In this document: positions 32,954 to 43,762 of the stretch, one piece after another
Layout of the letters: the number at the start of each line of letters is the position of its first letter
Numbering within the stretch: position 1 is the stretch's first letter
Assembly: GCA_020746875.1 (NCBI GenBank)
Contig: JAGTJL010000001.1
Span: 1,984,001-2,048,000, forward strand
Source of the DNA: Rhexocercosporidium sp. MPI-PUGE-AT-0058
Lineage: Eukaryota > Ascomycota > Leotiomycetes > Helotiales
Length of the DNA stretch: 64,000 nt
Direction of reading: 5' to 3'
Program-made: the position numbers and the translations under genes
Notes under the pieces: generated by a model
Databases searched by the model: none
What the model saw: only the letters and a program-made list of their open reading frames with translations
What the model was told of the DNA's origin: nothing

Positions 32954-34291
32954 CTAGGAAGCGCTGTTCAGTTCCCGATGCTCGCCATCTTCGGCAGCAG
33001 ATAGTGCACGCCCGTCGCCCAGTTTATCAATCACTAACCCAGCGGCCAAACAATCTGAATGAAGCCTCTTGACGTCTTTTTCGATCTCCTCAATCTCGTC
33101 TCTTGATGCCGAAATCTGTCCTGGAAGCTCTGCTAGAATATATTGCAGACTTTCGTGAAGATCGAGCCCGACGTTCATCCTAGCTTCCTTATTTGAAAGT
33201 AGAGCTTGCATTTCCTGTCTCATTTCTTGTAGTGTTTCTTTAGCAAGATCTAGGTCACCAAGTCTCGACAGATATTGCGCATGCAGTGGATGATAATCTT
33301 CTGTAGAGTCGGATCCGAAGTCCACAGACGAGCTTGGAGCCAATGGAGATGCTCGACCCAAGGTGTCTATTTGACCTTCTCGCACCGCAGCTTCAGGACC
33401 CTTGATTGTTGTCCCTCTGTGAATGCGCCCTTCTATCATCCCCATCTCGAATTCTGTATCGTCAAGATTTTCCTCAATCTCGTCACACTCATCCTGTAGC
33501 GGGCCATATATATCGCGAGTCTCCTGCATAGCATTGTAAAGTGCATCAAGTATGTCTGACTTGGTGACGAAAGTATTGAGCTCCGAAGTAGACACATGCT
33601 CTCGTACATATCTCATGAAGGCCTCGTCTGCAGCTATTTTCGCATACTGTTTGTCACGAAGCACCTTACGTTTAGTGCGAAGTAGAGATCTGATTCGCAA
33701 CGCATTTGCCCGCAACGAACGCAGGCGTAGAAACTCCTCGTTGGTGGTCTGGTCATCATTGTCGTTGGCAACATAGTCATCCTGAGCTAAATACCTCTCC
33801 AGCGGACCTTGCGTTTGAGAATAATTGGGGGCTCCTGGAAATATCTCACGTCTCTCGTCTGCACCGTAATGATCTATTTGAAATCCGGAACTTGAAGGTC
33901 GCTCCATGGGGACATCAGGATAGGGTAGAACGATGTCATCGATCTGATCAATTCCCGTTGGAGGAGGATCCAACTTAGCGGTAAGCTGCGGTGACTTTTC
34001 TGACATTGAAAGGTGCAGGCTCATTGTCTCGATGCTTTCCCTGGGAAACTGTAGATCCGGAAGACTTTGGGCGACTAAAGGACTAGATGATGGAGTTCTC
34101 CTAAAACGGCACTTTGCAGATTCAGAGGAAATTCGGGTTTTATGTCGCTTCATATCTTTGACCATGGCATTCCTCCTTGGCCCCGTATCTCCCATCCAAC
34201 TACGGTTCCAATCTTGCGAGGCATTCTGTTTCTTTTTCTGTCGAAGTGACTGAGATATAGGCTGGCACCTTAAATTATTGTGAGGGTCCAT
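32954..34291 (-). CDS. Coiled-coil hypothetical protein
   Basis: Single-exon gene of 445 residues starting at the ATG that gives MDPHNNLRCQPISQS; the frame extends 13 codons upstream without another ATG. The N-terminal about 170 residues are basic and low in order (Ser/Pro/Arg-rich, with WMGDTGPRRNAMVKDMKRHK). From about residue 180 to the end the protein is predominantly helical and charged. There are long heptad-like stretches such as LRLRSLRANALRIRSLLRTK, YGPLQDECDEIEENLDDTEF, and the final ISASRDEIEEIEKDVKRLHS. No catalytic motif, signal peptide or membrane helix is seen. The family is not recognised; coiled-coil scaffolding is an inference from composition. It faces away from the DUF6590 gene, leaving a shared 633-base upstream region. 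Confidence 0.75.
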   Translation of the reverse strand: MDPHNNLRCQPISQSLRQKKKQNASQDWNRSWMGDTGPRRNAMVKDMKRHKTRISSESAKCRFRRTPSSSPLVAQSLPDLQFPRESIETMSLHLSMSEKSPQLTAKLDPPPTGIDQIDDIVLPYPDVPMERPSSSGFQIDHYGADERREIFPGAPNYSQTQGPLERYLAQDDYVANDNDDQTTNEEFLRLRSLRANALRIRSLLRTKRKVLRDKQYAKIAADEAFMRYVREHVSTSELNTFVTKSDILDALYNAMQETRDIYGPLQDECDEIEENLDDTEFEMGMIEGRIHRGTTIKGPEAAVREGQIDTLGRASPLAPSSSVDFGSDSTEDYHPLHAQYLSRLGDLDLAKETLQEMRQEMQALLSNKEARMNVGLDLHESLQYILAELPGQISASRDEIEEIEKDVKRLHSDCLAAGLVIDKLGDGRALSAAEDGEHRELNSAS

Positions 34292-34924
34292 TCTTGTATG
34301 ACGTGTCGAATCTGTGCATTTGGCGAACAAAAATTACAAGTTGAAAAGTGGCTGACTGGCAGCGGTCTAGGAAGTTATTCGTCGCACAGGCAGACCCAGA
34401 CTTGACGTGAGCTCCAAACCGAGTGAGACCATCCATCTGGCGGTGGGAAGGGTTATATCCAATTTTGTTGGATTTCAGGCTCTCTCGCTAGTCCGCCTCA
34501 TTAATTACATCGCGAACAAGGATCTTGCTACAGCCTTCCGAGCAAGCCACCATGTCTGAACAAGGTTACTTGTGCCAGGGCAAGAACCTTTGATTCAATC
34601 GTAGTGGTTGCATGGCGATAAGATATCCCTAGGCGATAATAGGCCAGCCGTCACTGCATAAGCCTTCCTGGCCCCATCGACCAGTGAGAGAACACTTGAT
34701 GAGATGTGAATGGCTGGTACTGTTGGCGTGACATTATGGGCCGCATATGCATCTTCGAAAACCAAAGCGTGATATGCTGCATGCTGCCAAGTTAATGTTG
34801 CCAATTTTGAGCCTCAATTACCATTTGTCTATTTGAGATGCTTCCCGGAAGCGGGCCGCACCGTCCCTGAGGGTTGAGTGGTCTCGGTGCTGTTGTCTGA
34901 CTGAAGCAGGCGGATTTTCTCAGA
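34292..34924. promoter_or_regulatory. Shared upstream region of two divergent genes
   Basis: No gene fits here. The stretch lies between the start codons of the coiled-coil gene (left, minus) and the DUF6590 gene (right, plus) and presumably contains both promoters. No specific site is recognised. Confidence 0.4.
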
Positions 34925-36811
34925 ATGGGGAACGGACGACGTGAACAACAATCGCGCCACGGCAATTCCATTGCTAGCCGTTCAAATTGGTCTCAATGGT
35001 ACTTTGATGATGCTGGCCAAGGATCACGCTGGCGAATCAACTCTGCAGGTAGCAAATTCGAGTGCAGCTGTGGCGGTCTCCGCCTCTGAGATACAGCCTG
35101 CGTCCTAGATTCATGTTTCCGCACTGACCTTTGCAGGAATCCGCGTATACCAGTACAGACAAGATGGCCAGGTATTGAGCGAACCAAGAAGCTTTGGGGA
35201 ATTCGGTTCCTTGGCGCAAAATATTACACCGTCGGACGACACCCGTCAAGACCCCACGCCAGAGAGCTCAGGGATTGACCATTATGAGCAATTGCAAACA
35301 TATCGTCCAATCGACAGTTTGTATCAGAACTTTGAAAGTTCTTCTCTGAGTGATAGCTATACTTACTCGCCACCTGATGCTGATGGTGTGACGGATCGTT
35401 CCAATGGTATCGTCCCCCTCAACTAAATCATGGTGTTTTAAGCTCATATCAAGCATTCTAGACTCGCAAGGATCACGGCCCATTACAATCTCCCGGAATC
35501 CAGTGGCACCCAATCCAAGGGCAACCGAGTTTCAACCGATGGCTCGAGGATCAGGTTATGTGACTTCGCCTGAATCCCGTGTTCGGGAGGGCGTCCCAGG
35601 TACATATTAGAATACACCTTTTATATTTACACTCAACTAATCGAATAAGCATACGTTCAAAGCCCACAAGATCAATACCACGAATATTCGCTAGGGGAAA
35701 GCAGGGCAGATGCAGATGAGGATCACCTAGTGAGTAGTTCTATGGAGACTGTGGTTCCAACCGACTGGCGACGTATGGGTGGCAGAATTTCAATTGAGAA
35801 TACCCATGCCTCGATGCTACAGTTTGCGCGGACCAATGCACCCTCTCCCCTTCAGAATGAATCGTACAATATGCCATCGGGATCACAAGGTAGTTCTCAG
35901 CAATTTGTACCAGATGTCCAAGGTACGACATTTGAATCTGGCTTATGCAGACGCAATTTGCTAAATTCTGTTCAACGTCACTTTAGAAGGGCCCCAATAT
36001 GTCTCGCAAGACACCAGTTCAAACAACGGCGGGAGTCGTGACAAAACCCCGCAGCCCGCCAAAGATGTACACAAAAATATTCTGACGCTTGAGCCAGAAC
36101 AGTCGAAGGAAAGATTAGATCCAGGTAACCAAGGCCCAAAGTTTGATCGTTCATAACTAACCTGACGCAGAGTTCAAGGTCCACCCCTCCAGCTTCTTCA
36201 AGCCAGGTCGAGTATGTTGCTATCGCTATCTGGTTTTAATCTCCAAGTCTAAACTAATGTGATGCTCAGGTGTTCAAAGTGCTCTGGGCGGAGCCCGAAG
36301 GTAATACAGTAAATTCAAGTGCGACATCGATAACCGACTATACACTACAAACGAGATTCGACGGCGAAAATGTTTATACATCGATTCGAAGGTTTGTCAT
36401 CGTGGCTGCAGATCAAGGCCACTGCCAGTGCTTGTCAGTGAACCCTTAAGGCCGGCCCTTTCTCGTATTGTATTGTACTAACCATTCCGTTCTAGACCAA
36501 TTCTCACCTACAAACGCTATGCGACCCTCAAAAATGGCGTGAAGGCCGACCATCATGCCATCGTCCATATGGGTGACCCAGCGCCAAAACCACTTCCAGG
36601 AGAGTCACTGTCACTAAAGCCTATAAAGATCAAGGCAAAAACCCCTCGTGACAGGCTGAAACCTCAATCTCGAATCAACTACGCCAAGATATACACCGTA
36701 GAGCACAACGTCAAAGTATTATTCATTGGCGAGGTATCAAGATCTTCGAGACGCACGTTTATGACAGATTTTGATCAAGTCTGGGATCAGAAAAGAAAGA
36801 TGACGTACTAA
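34925..36811 (+). CDS. DUF6590-domain protein with long disordered N-terminus
   Basis: Eight exons with agreeing phases: 34925-35048, 35137-35406, 35462-35599, 35650-35922, 35987-36124, 36171-36211, 36270-36433 and 36496-36811, giving 487 residues. Introns are 45-88 bases, all GT-AG. Residues 1 to about 310 are low in order (Ser/Gln/Asp/Pro-rich; start MGNGRREQQSRHGNSIASRS). The C-terminal DUF6590 domain follows: FKVHPSSFFKPGRVFKVLWA, then YTSIRRFVIVAADQGHCQC, LPILTYKRYATL, and GVKADHHAIVHMGD. It ends in a basic tail after YAKIYTVEHNVKVLFIGEVS. This fungal domain typically closes proteins of this layout and has no established function. The seven introns in a small gene contrast with its intronless neighbour. 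Confidence 0.88.
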
Positions 36812-38477
36812 AGGGAGGAGGTCAGCTGAAGCGAGTTACGTGTTCAAGTGCACATCTCAAACCTCAGAGGGGCTCGGTATGCGACAGGCTCAGCCGTCTC
36901 GACTATTGACATACGTTTGGCAATCATTGTCACAAGGACTGGTATACGTTCTGCTATTTTGAAATAGTTTTAGTTTGGGTTTGTTCTTAGGTAGCTTTAT
37001 GATTGATGTGAATACCTTGGGCAGCAAATTGTAGTCGGACTAGCCCTGGTAGAACTTTGAAATATATGAAATAAACACAGCGGTTTTGATATCACGGAAA
37101 TTTTGCTGGTGCTGGTCGTGGTGAACTTGCTTCTAACAGCACTAATTAACATAAAACGCCATCAAAAGCTGTATAGTCCAAGAATTCGCGGTAATGCATG
37201 CTTCAAAGTCGAACTCTGCAGTTATGGCACGGTAGTGCAAATCCTGTCTGCCTTCATTGGCTTCGATGGAGCTCAAGTAGGCCCCAAGGAGGCTCAAGTG
37301 GCTTGGAACCTGCTTTAGAAGACTGAAGAGATTATTTAGTATCCATATGTAATTCGCTAGCAATAGAAACTTCCAACTTGGCCATCAAAGGTCTTATGCC
37401 GTACAATCACAGGTCATAAGATCTCACAACATACCCCACCAGACCCACCCTTCTACGGTCCAATCTTACTCTCTGGCATGGAAGGGAATATAATTATTGT
37501 TACCCTTCAATGAGAGCCTGACGTCCATAAATCGTGGCTCCAACTGAATTGACCAGTAGTGTATTCACAGTGGCGCAAAGTCCTCCAAATACCGTTTCTT
37601 GTTCCCAACAGATGCTCACTGGGGGGCTCGCTTAGTTAAGCGAACAACCAAAACATAGCAACGGGTCTCGGGCGCTGGATGCAGCATGATAATATGGCTC
37701 GCCGGACACCATGAACTTGCTAGTTGGAAACCAAGCTACAGAGAATTTCCATGGATCATACCTGCAGATGGGCTCGGATTGCTACCCATCAACAACCTTC
37801 ACACTCGCAAGAAGTCCGCCACTTGGTCTTTTACGTCGGGTTGTTTTGTTCTTATCATCACAGTCCATGCTACAACCTAATCTGGCGATAGGGAATAAAT
37901 GTCGCTTCTCTCAAGGTTTGGTCACTTTCTCGCGGGTATAAATTTCGATTTTGAGCAGTTGAAAGATGGTTCTGAGAAACCCCCATCGTTCACGTGACTA
38001 CATACTGTGACCAAAAATGTGCACAATAATTATCCCAGAGGAAGGCCAAGCGAATTCTACTTTTGCGGTTGCTAGATCCAAACTCCTTCTCGCTCTGCTT
38101 AGGATAATAGCACCAGAAGGTACAGCAACGAAGAGGGGATGCTCTGATCGAAAACTCTCATAACTCGCTGCCCCAATGTCGAGGGAAGTGCCACTCGGGC
38201 CTGGCCATGCACATTCCAAAAGAAGAAGCTCGTCAATTGCAAAGCTAAGGCAAGTATTTTCCTTTTGATAACTAACCTCAACAATATCTGTTACGAGCTC
38301 ACAACGTGGGGTGTCTATTGAAGCCTAAGGCATTTGCAGCCCCTCCTTCTCGCAGGCAGACTAGCGTGGCTGGGCAGAGCGAATCCTCAAATACCAATTA
38401 CAAAGTCGCATCTCCTGACGATCCCCTCCAGAGGCACGCAAACCTAATTTATCGGCGCTGTTGCTGTCACTCTCGCT
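36812..38477. other. Intergenic region, nothing recognised
   Basis: AT-rich; overlapping frames under 76 codons have no motifs. The right end is the P450 promoter. Confidence 0.45.
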
Positions 38478-40196
38478 ATGGCGATGATAGACCTAAACTC
38501 AGCGACGGACCTCCCGCTGAAGCTGGCTCTGGTTGTGTTGTATGGCTCAATTATTTACATCGCAGCTGTCACCTTTGACAGGCTGGTCCTGAGTCCGCTC
38601 GCGGCCTTTCCCGGACCTAAACTTGCTGCCCTCACGAATTGGTACGAATTCTACTACGACGTGATCTTGCAGGGGAAATTCACATCCAAGATCCAGGAGT
38701 TACACAAGAGATATGGTATGTACTGGAGAACCCTGACTTCCACGTGCCTTGAGCATAATGTGGTAGGTGGTTGGCTGTCAGATCTGTTGGTAACACGAGA
38801 TAGGACCAATCATCCGTATCACGCCCACTGAATTGCATATCGATGACCCGGATTATTATGAGCAGCTCTACAATCGCGCTGGGAAGAGAGATAAATATCT
38901 CTATTTCTCCGGGCGATTTGGCTATGCCAGTGACAGTTTCTCAACAACGGACCATGAGCGCCATCGGCTGCGACGGAAAGCCATGAGTCCCATGTTCTCG
39001 GTGAAGAAGATTGAAGACTTTCAGCCTGTGATACTGGCGAAGGTTGAGAAGTTTTGCCGCAAGGTAGAAAGGTACCAAGATGGGCAGGTGCTGCCTCTCA
39101 GTCGAGCGCTGATGGCGCTCACGACCGATATAATTACCCAGTACTCGTTCGCGAGGAGCTATGATCAGTTGGATGTTCCTGGTTTCAAAGATACTTTCCA
39201 TGAGGCTCTGGTTGCTATTTACACTGTTGGGCATTTTGCTCTTCATTTTTCGTGGGTGTTCCCCGTGCTAGATGTCATGCCGGAATGGATAGTGAAGAAG
39301 ATGCAGCCCGAGATCCTACCAGTCGTCGGGATGAGAAAGGCAGGTGATTCGAATTTAATTCTTGGATGCAATACTGATGGTGTGATTGCAGGAACTGGCG
39401 AAACAAGTCAGAGAAATTCGAGACGGTCTGAACGAAGCTCACAAGCACGTGGACCATCCCACAATTTTCCATGAGCTGCTTTACAGCGACCTGCCTGAAG
39501 CAGAAAAATCCGATGCTCGTTTAGGAGATGAAGCACAGCTTATAGTTGCCGCGGGATTGGTCACCACTTCATGGGCTCTCACTGTAGCCAGTTTCCACAT
39601 CAGCAAAACTCCGGAAATCCTCCAGAATCTGCGGAAAGAATTGTCTGCCGCGGGGTCAACTTCGACAAAACCGCTGGACTGGCGCAAATTGGAGCAGCTG
39701 CCATATCTTAGTGGTTGTGTGCATGAGGGTATTCGACTCGCTCATGGTATCACCACTCGCGATCCACGTCTAGCACCGGACACAGTGATTAAGTATGGAG
39801 ATTGGGTCATCCCTCCAAACACGCCTGTTTCCATGACCAATGTCGACATCCTCATGAACGAATTCGTTTTCCCAAATCCAAAAGAATTTGTTCCCGAAAG
39901 ATGGATAGATAATCCCGGTCTAGAAAGGTATTTCGTACCATTCGGAAAAGGGTCTAGAGCTTGTGCTGGAATCAGGTCCGTGAAGCCCCGGGTGTCGTTC
40001 GTTCTGTTATGGCTGGCTGATGATTTGTAGTCTTGCTCATGCTGAACTGTACATTACTCTCGCCGTCGTATTCAGCCGATTCACCTTCGACCTGTACGAA
40101 ACAGATCTATCGGATGTCCAAATGGAGCATGCATATCTCGTACCGTATCCGAAGTGGGATACGAAGGGAGTCAGAGTCAAGGTTAAAGTAAATTAG
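38478..40196 (+). CDS. Cytochrome P450 monooxygenase
   Basis: Four exons: 38478-38715, 38804-39339, 39392-39975 and 40031-40196, giving 507 residues, the usual P450 length. An N-terminal membrane anchor (LALVVLYGSIIYIAAV) is followed by the proline hinge SPLAAFPGPKLAALTNWYEF. Later motifs are RLRRKAMSPMFS (helix C), EGIR in YLSGCVHEGIRLAHG (ExxR), PKEFVPERW, and the heme loop FVPFGKGSRACAG with the cysteine ligand. The I-helix reads AAGLVTTSW: the usual acidic residue before the conserved Thr is Val, which is unusual. The overall pattern (PNTPVSMTNVDILMNE, LPWA-like tail) is closest to the trichodiene-oxygenase-like fungal P450s, ER-bound. Intron 2 begins with GC rather than GT; see findings. 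Substrate unknown; a LaeA-like methyltransferase lies 0.7 kb downstream. Confidence 0.92.
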
Positions 40197-40312
40197 GGGC
40201 TTGGAATGAATACAGTTTTTGGAAGAGATATTTGTCCTAAATTCCTAGTATTTATGACCTTACGACTTCCCAATGTTCTTGTTTGAGCAAGTTATGATTA
40301 CAATACACCCGA
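40197..40312. other. Short 3' flank of P450 gene
   Basis: Contains the presumed 3' untranslated end of the P450 gene; nothing else seen. Confidence 0.3.
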
Positions 40313-40801
40313 ATGTCTTACCTAACCGGCACTTTGTTGATCTACTCTACCGGATGTGAGCGTCAACTTCCGCTGCCAAGCTTCCAATACATTTCGAATC
40401 AACTAAGTGACGCTATTCAGCCACTTATTTCATCGGTTCTTCGAAAACCTTGGGCCGATCAGATCCTCTTACTCTCAATTCTAATTTCAATTCGAATGGT
40501 AACCCGGATGCTCGCCGCAACGACCCTGGATCGTCACCGAGATAAGATCCCAGGTAGCACAGAGATTATGCACAAAGTCCTTCCATGCTTTTTGCGGCAA
40601 AAGCGTGGGGAGGACTATCAAACTACCAAACGTGTCTCTAACACTGAAGCTATCTTCGCACCCACTAACAGCCAACTAAATTCCACGCCGGCGCGGGGGA
40701 GCGAGCGTTTTTCGTCTTCCGAGTCCAAGCAAGACAACAAGAAGGCTGGCTGCTCTCGCTCGGATCAACGTCCTTGGAATTCTTCTCCTGCTTGTCCATA
40801 A
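40313..40801 (+). CDS. Doubtful hypothetical protein
   Basis: An uninterrupted ATG frame of 162 codons between the P450 and methyltransferase genes. The first half is moderately hydrophobic (ADQILLLSILISIRMV), the second half Ser/Lys-rich. There is no known motif, no clear signal peptide and no introns. It ends only 114 bases before the methyltransferase start, so it may be a chance frame in the intergenic region. Listed because it is the longest frame there. Confidence 0.25.
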   Translation: MSYLTGTLLIYSTGCERQLPLPSFQYISNQLSDAIQPLISSVLRKPWADQILLLSILISIRMVTRMLAATTLDRHRDKIPGSTEIMHKVLPCFLRQKRGEDYQTTKRVSNTEAIFAPTNSQLNSTPARGSERFSSSESKQDNKKAGCSRSDQRPWNSSPACP

Positions 40802-40914
40802 ACCTGAGATGCCCATCTTAATATTCCTTTCTTTTATGATATAGCATTTCGTACAAGCGTGGCCCTCTTCTCCTGCGGCCACACCACGTACTACCTACCT
40901 ACAAGGCCAAGGCT

Positions 40915-42139
40915 ATGGCTGAGGCGAGCGAAACTCCCAATCCGACCCCGCAGCCGCAACTGCAAACAAATCCACCTCCACCAGAGGCGCAGCTCCGAGT
41001 AGATGAGTTCGACGATAACGACTCGTCGTACGGAGGAGACAGTGATACCGCCTCGGAAACAACTTCATTGTACTCTGCGATAACAAGGCATGTATACGAG
41101 AATGGGCGACGGTATCACAGCTACCGGGCGGGCACGTACTGGTAAACAATCTCGATCCCAAAATATTCACAGAAACTTAGTTTATTGACATGGGACGTAT
41201 GCCAGGGGCCCAAACGACGATACAGCTCAAGAGAACCTCGATCTCTTCCACCACATCTTCAATCTCTCTCTAGATGGAAAGCTCTTCCTCGCGCCCATAG
41301 GACCGAACCCTCAACGCATCATCGACATCGGAACTGGCACCGGCATCTGGGCGATCGATGTAGCAGATTTATACCCCTCGGCCTCAGTGGTAGCGACGGA
41401 CCTCTCGCCAATTCAACCAACCGACGTCCCCCCAAACCTCGAGTTCCAAATAGACGATTTCACACTCCCATGGACGTTCTCGAAAAACACATTCGATTTT
41501 GTGCACGCGCGGTGTATATATGGCTCCGTAGCGGACTATCCTGCCCTTTACTCTTCCGTTCTGGAACATTTGAAAGCCGGAGGCTGGTTTGAACAGACGG
41601 AGATCTCAGTGATCCCCAAATCAGAAGATGATTCTATTAAAGGGACTTCGTTGGAGAGCTGGGGACCGATAGCTTGGGAGTGCGGAGAGAAGTTTGGAAA
41701 GAGTTTTAAGATCGCAGAGGACAGTAGGGATATCATGGAGAATTCGGGATTTGTAAATGTGCAAAGAAAGACGTTCAAGTGGCCTATTGGACCGTGGCCT
41801 GCGAATCGCAAGATGAAGGAGATTGGGGCTTATAACCGCTTGGGATGGGATGAGGGGATTAATGGCTGGGCCATGTTTTTGATGACGAAGTATCTGGGGG
41901 TGAGTTGCGAACTTCCAATGTGAGTAAGAATATATATTAATGAATGGTTTAGTGGAGAAGCGAGGAGGTTGAGGTTCTGTGCGCGCATATAAGGAGGGAT
42001 CTGAGGAATAAGAATATCCATGCATACCAAGATGTGTAAGTCAAGCCAATGATCTTAAACAGGCAATTTTCTGACCCTCTGCAGCACTGTTTGTTGGGGT
42101 CAGAAACCAGGAGGAAGCTCTACAGTGGTGATTGAATGA
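40915..42139 (+). CDS. LaeA-like SAM-dependent methyltransferase
   Basis: Four exons: 40915-41141, 41206-41899, 41953-42035 and 42085-42139, all GT-AG with agreeing phases, giving 352 residues. The N-terminal about 45 residues are Pro/Gln-rich. A class I methyltransferase follows: the SAM-binding motif I is RIIDIGTGTGIWAIDVADLY, the acidic end of strand 2 is VVATDLSPIQP, and later blocks are FDFVHARCIYGS and LKAGGWFEQTE. The preface YENGRRYHSYRAGTYWGPND and the block YNRLGWDEGINGWAMFLMTK are typical of the fungal LaeA-like/TAM family. LaeA itself is a nuclear regulator of secondary metabolism, but most paralogues have unknown targets. The nearby P450 could hint at a metabolic role, yet no backbone synthase is present. 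Confidence 0.9.
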
Positions 42140-42536
42140 GATTCTGTCCATGCGCCGCAAAGAGTAGAGTGCAGCGATTCGATATTTGAACAATCCCCGA
42201 GTCTGGAATATGGGTGGTGTCCTCCTGAGGCAGGTTGCCCCTCTGGACCAAGTCCAACAGGCCTCTGTAAAAATTTTCGTTCATTTGGATGAGCATGCTG
42301 CACTCATGTTTCCAGCTACTTAGCCAGGAAAATTTGTAGGACTAGAGGTAAAATGGAAGAATCGATGAGAGAGAATGGTAGGGAAAACAGGACTATCTAT
42401 CCAAAGCTTTTGTCAAGATGCCAGTGGAAATTGAGTCGAATACGAAAGCCACTTAGCTCCCTAGCCATACAACTTCACATTACTTCTTCCATGGGTTCGC
42501 GAGACCGAGTAAAGACCAGGCGATATTTGTTCAATT
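42140..42536. other. Convergent 3' flanks
   Basis: Spacer between the ends of the methyltransferase gene (plus) and the membrane-protein gene (minus). No coding sense on inspection. Confidence 0.4.
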
Positions 42537-43604
42537 TTACATCTGATCCATCCCGGGCATGCCTTCCATGCCCCCAACCTTGGCCCAGAACTTGTCGAAA
42601 TCCACGCCTTGAGACTCGAACATATCCTTTGCTTTGGCCATTGTCTCTAGTTGCCTCTCTGGGGAGAACCCTCCGGGCCGCGAGGACTCGTATTGAACTA
42701 ACTCAATCCACCTGAAGAACAAATTCTCTTTGCCCAGGGCGGTCAACTCGTCCTTGAAAGCCACAATCTTCCTCCGACCTTCCTCTTCAGCAGCACTTCC
42801 GCCAGCTGCAGCAGTTTCAATAACCATCCACCCGAAATCCTTATTGTGCAGTAGTATTGTCGTCTTGAAATCCTGTATCGACAAAGTTTTCTGATCCACC
42901 AGCTTCGTTGCAATGACTATAGATCTCCAGTCCAAATCCCAGTGTTTGTTGAGCATTAAGTATCCTGTTTTCTCTGCCATCCAAATAGGATCTACGGCCC
43001 TCCTCACAATATCAAACAGCTCGTCCTGCCCACTCCCTTGCTCTAGCACATTTTCAATCGCACGATCCCATTTCCTGCTCCTCCGCACAATAATCTCCTG
43101 TGGCCGGAATCCAACTGCGAATCTCCATGCAATTGGACTTCCAATTGTCCTTCCAGCAAAGAAGTCTCTGGGCCACGGCCAGATGAATACGTATATCAGT
43201 AAATCCCCGACGAATATCAAAGCCCTCTTGAAGATCACCAAAAACGCATTATTGAAAGACATGCTCGTTGTATCCACGGTCGTCTCGTTTGGATTTCCCA
43301 TTAAAGAGAAACATATCTGCATGTAGAAAGGCGCTATGGTCCTGATTCTCCACAGTATGAAGCCAATTATGACCACATTCATAAGGACTGGGACAAGGAA
43401 GATCTTCTGCTTGAAGTCTTTGGGTTTCGTGTCGACATGCGTAATGTAGATGTGCGATGTATTGAGTTTGGAGAGGAAGGGTTCGAGGGTCGGTAGCGCG
43501 CGTTTGAAGGGCGTGGGAGGTTCAACGGAGCTTGATGAAGATGATTTCGAAGTCGAAGATGATGTTTTAAAGGCTCGCGCCTTGGATTTTGCTTTTGGAG
43601 GCAT
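42537..43604 (-). CDS. Conserved fungal membrane protein, function unknown
   Basis: Single exon. The start chosen is the ATG giving MPPKAKSKARAFKTSSSTSK, a typical basic Ser-rich N-terminus (355 residues). An in-frame ATG at 43742 would add 46 residues but leave only 20 bases to the divergent mtIF2 start. Two membrane helices are visible, IFLVPVLMNVVIIGFILWRI and ALIFVGDLLIYVFIWPWP. The following C-terminal half is soluble: GFRPQEIIVRRSRKWDR, then VDPIWMAEKTGYLMLNKHWD, and the end GGMEGMPGMDQM. The conserved feel of the sequence and its place beside a housekeeping gene suggest a conserved endomembrane or mitochondrial protein. I do not recognise a named family. Confidence 0.8.
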   Translation of the reverse strand: MPPKAKSKARAFKTSSSTSKSSSSSSVEPPTPFKRALPTLEPFLSKLNTSHIYITHVDTKPKDFKQKIFLVPVLMNVVIIGFILWRIRTIAPFYMQICFSLMGNPNETTVDTTSMSFNNAFLVIFKRALIFVGDLLIYVFIWPWPRDFFAGRTIGSPIAWRFAVGFRPQEIIVRRSRKWDRAIENVLEQGSGQDELFDIVRRAVDPIWMAEKTGYLMLNKHWDLDWRSIVIATKLVDQKTLSIQDFKTTILLHNKDFGWMVIETAAAGGSAAEEEGRRKIVAFKDELTALGKENLFFRWIELVQYESSRPGGFSPERQLETMAKAKDMFESQGVDFDKFWAKVGGMEGMPGMDQM

Positions 43605-43762
43605 CTTACGCTCCAGTTGTAGGTTATTAGAATTTTTGAAGCTTGAAATCCGAAAGTCGATGCTATCGGACTGCACATCTGCAAGATCCTGGCTGCCGTA
43701 GAGAATTTCAAAAGCCCATACATCGTTCCATGTCGAATACATTTTTTGCTATCTAGGGAACA
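43605..43762. promoter_or_regulatory. Compact divergent promoter
   Basis: Only 158 bases separate the chosen start codons of the membrane protein (minus) and mtIF2 (plus), so the two genes must share or overlap promoter elements. No particular site is recognised. Confidence 0.4.

Noticed and set aside
38478..42139. P450 plus LaeA-like methyltransferase as a secondary-metabolite cluster
   Set aside because: No polyketide synthase, NRPS, terpene synthase, transporter or pathway regulator nearby; two such common families side by side are not enough.
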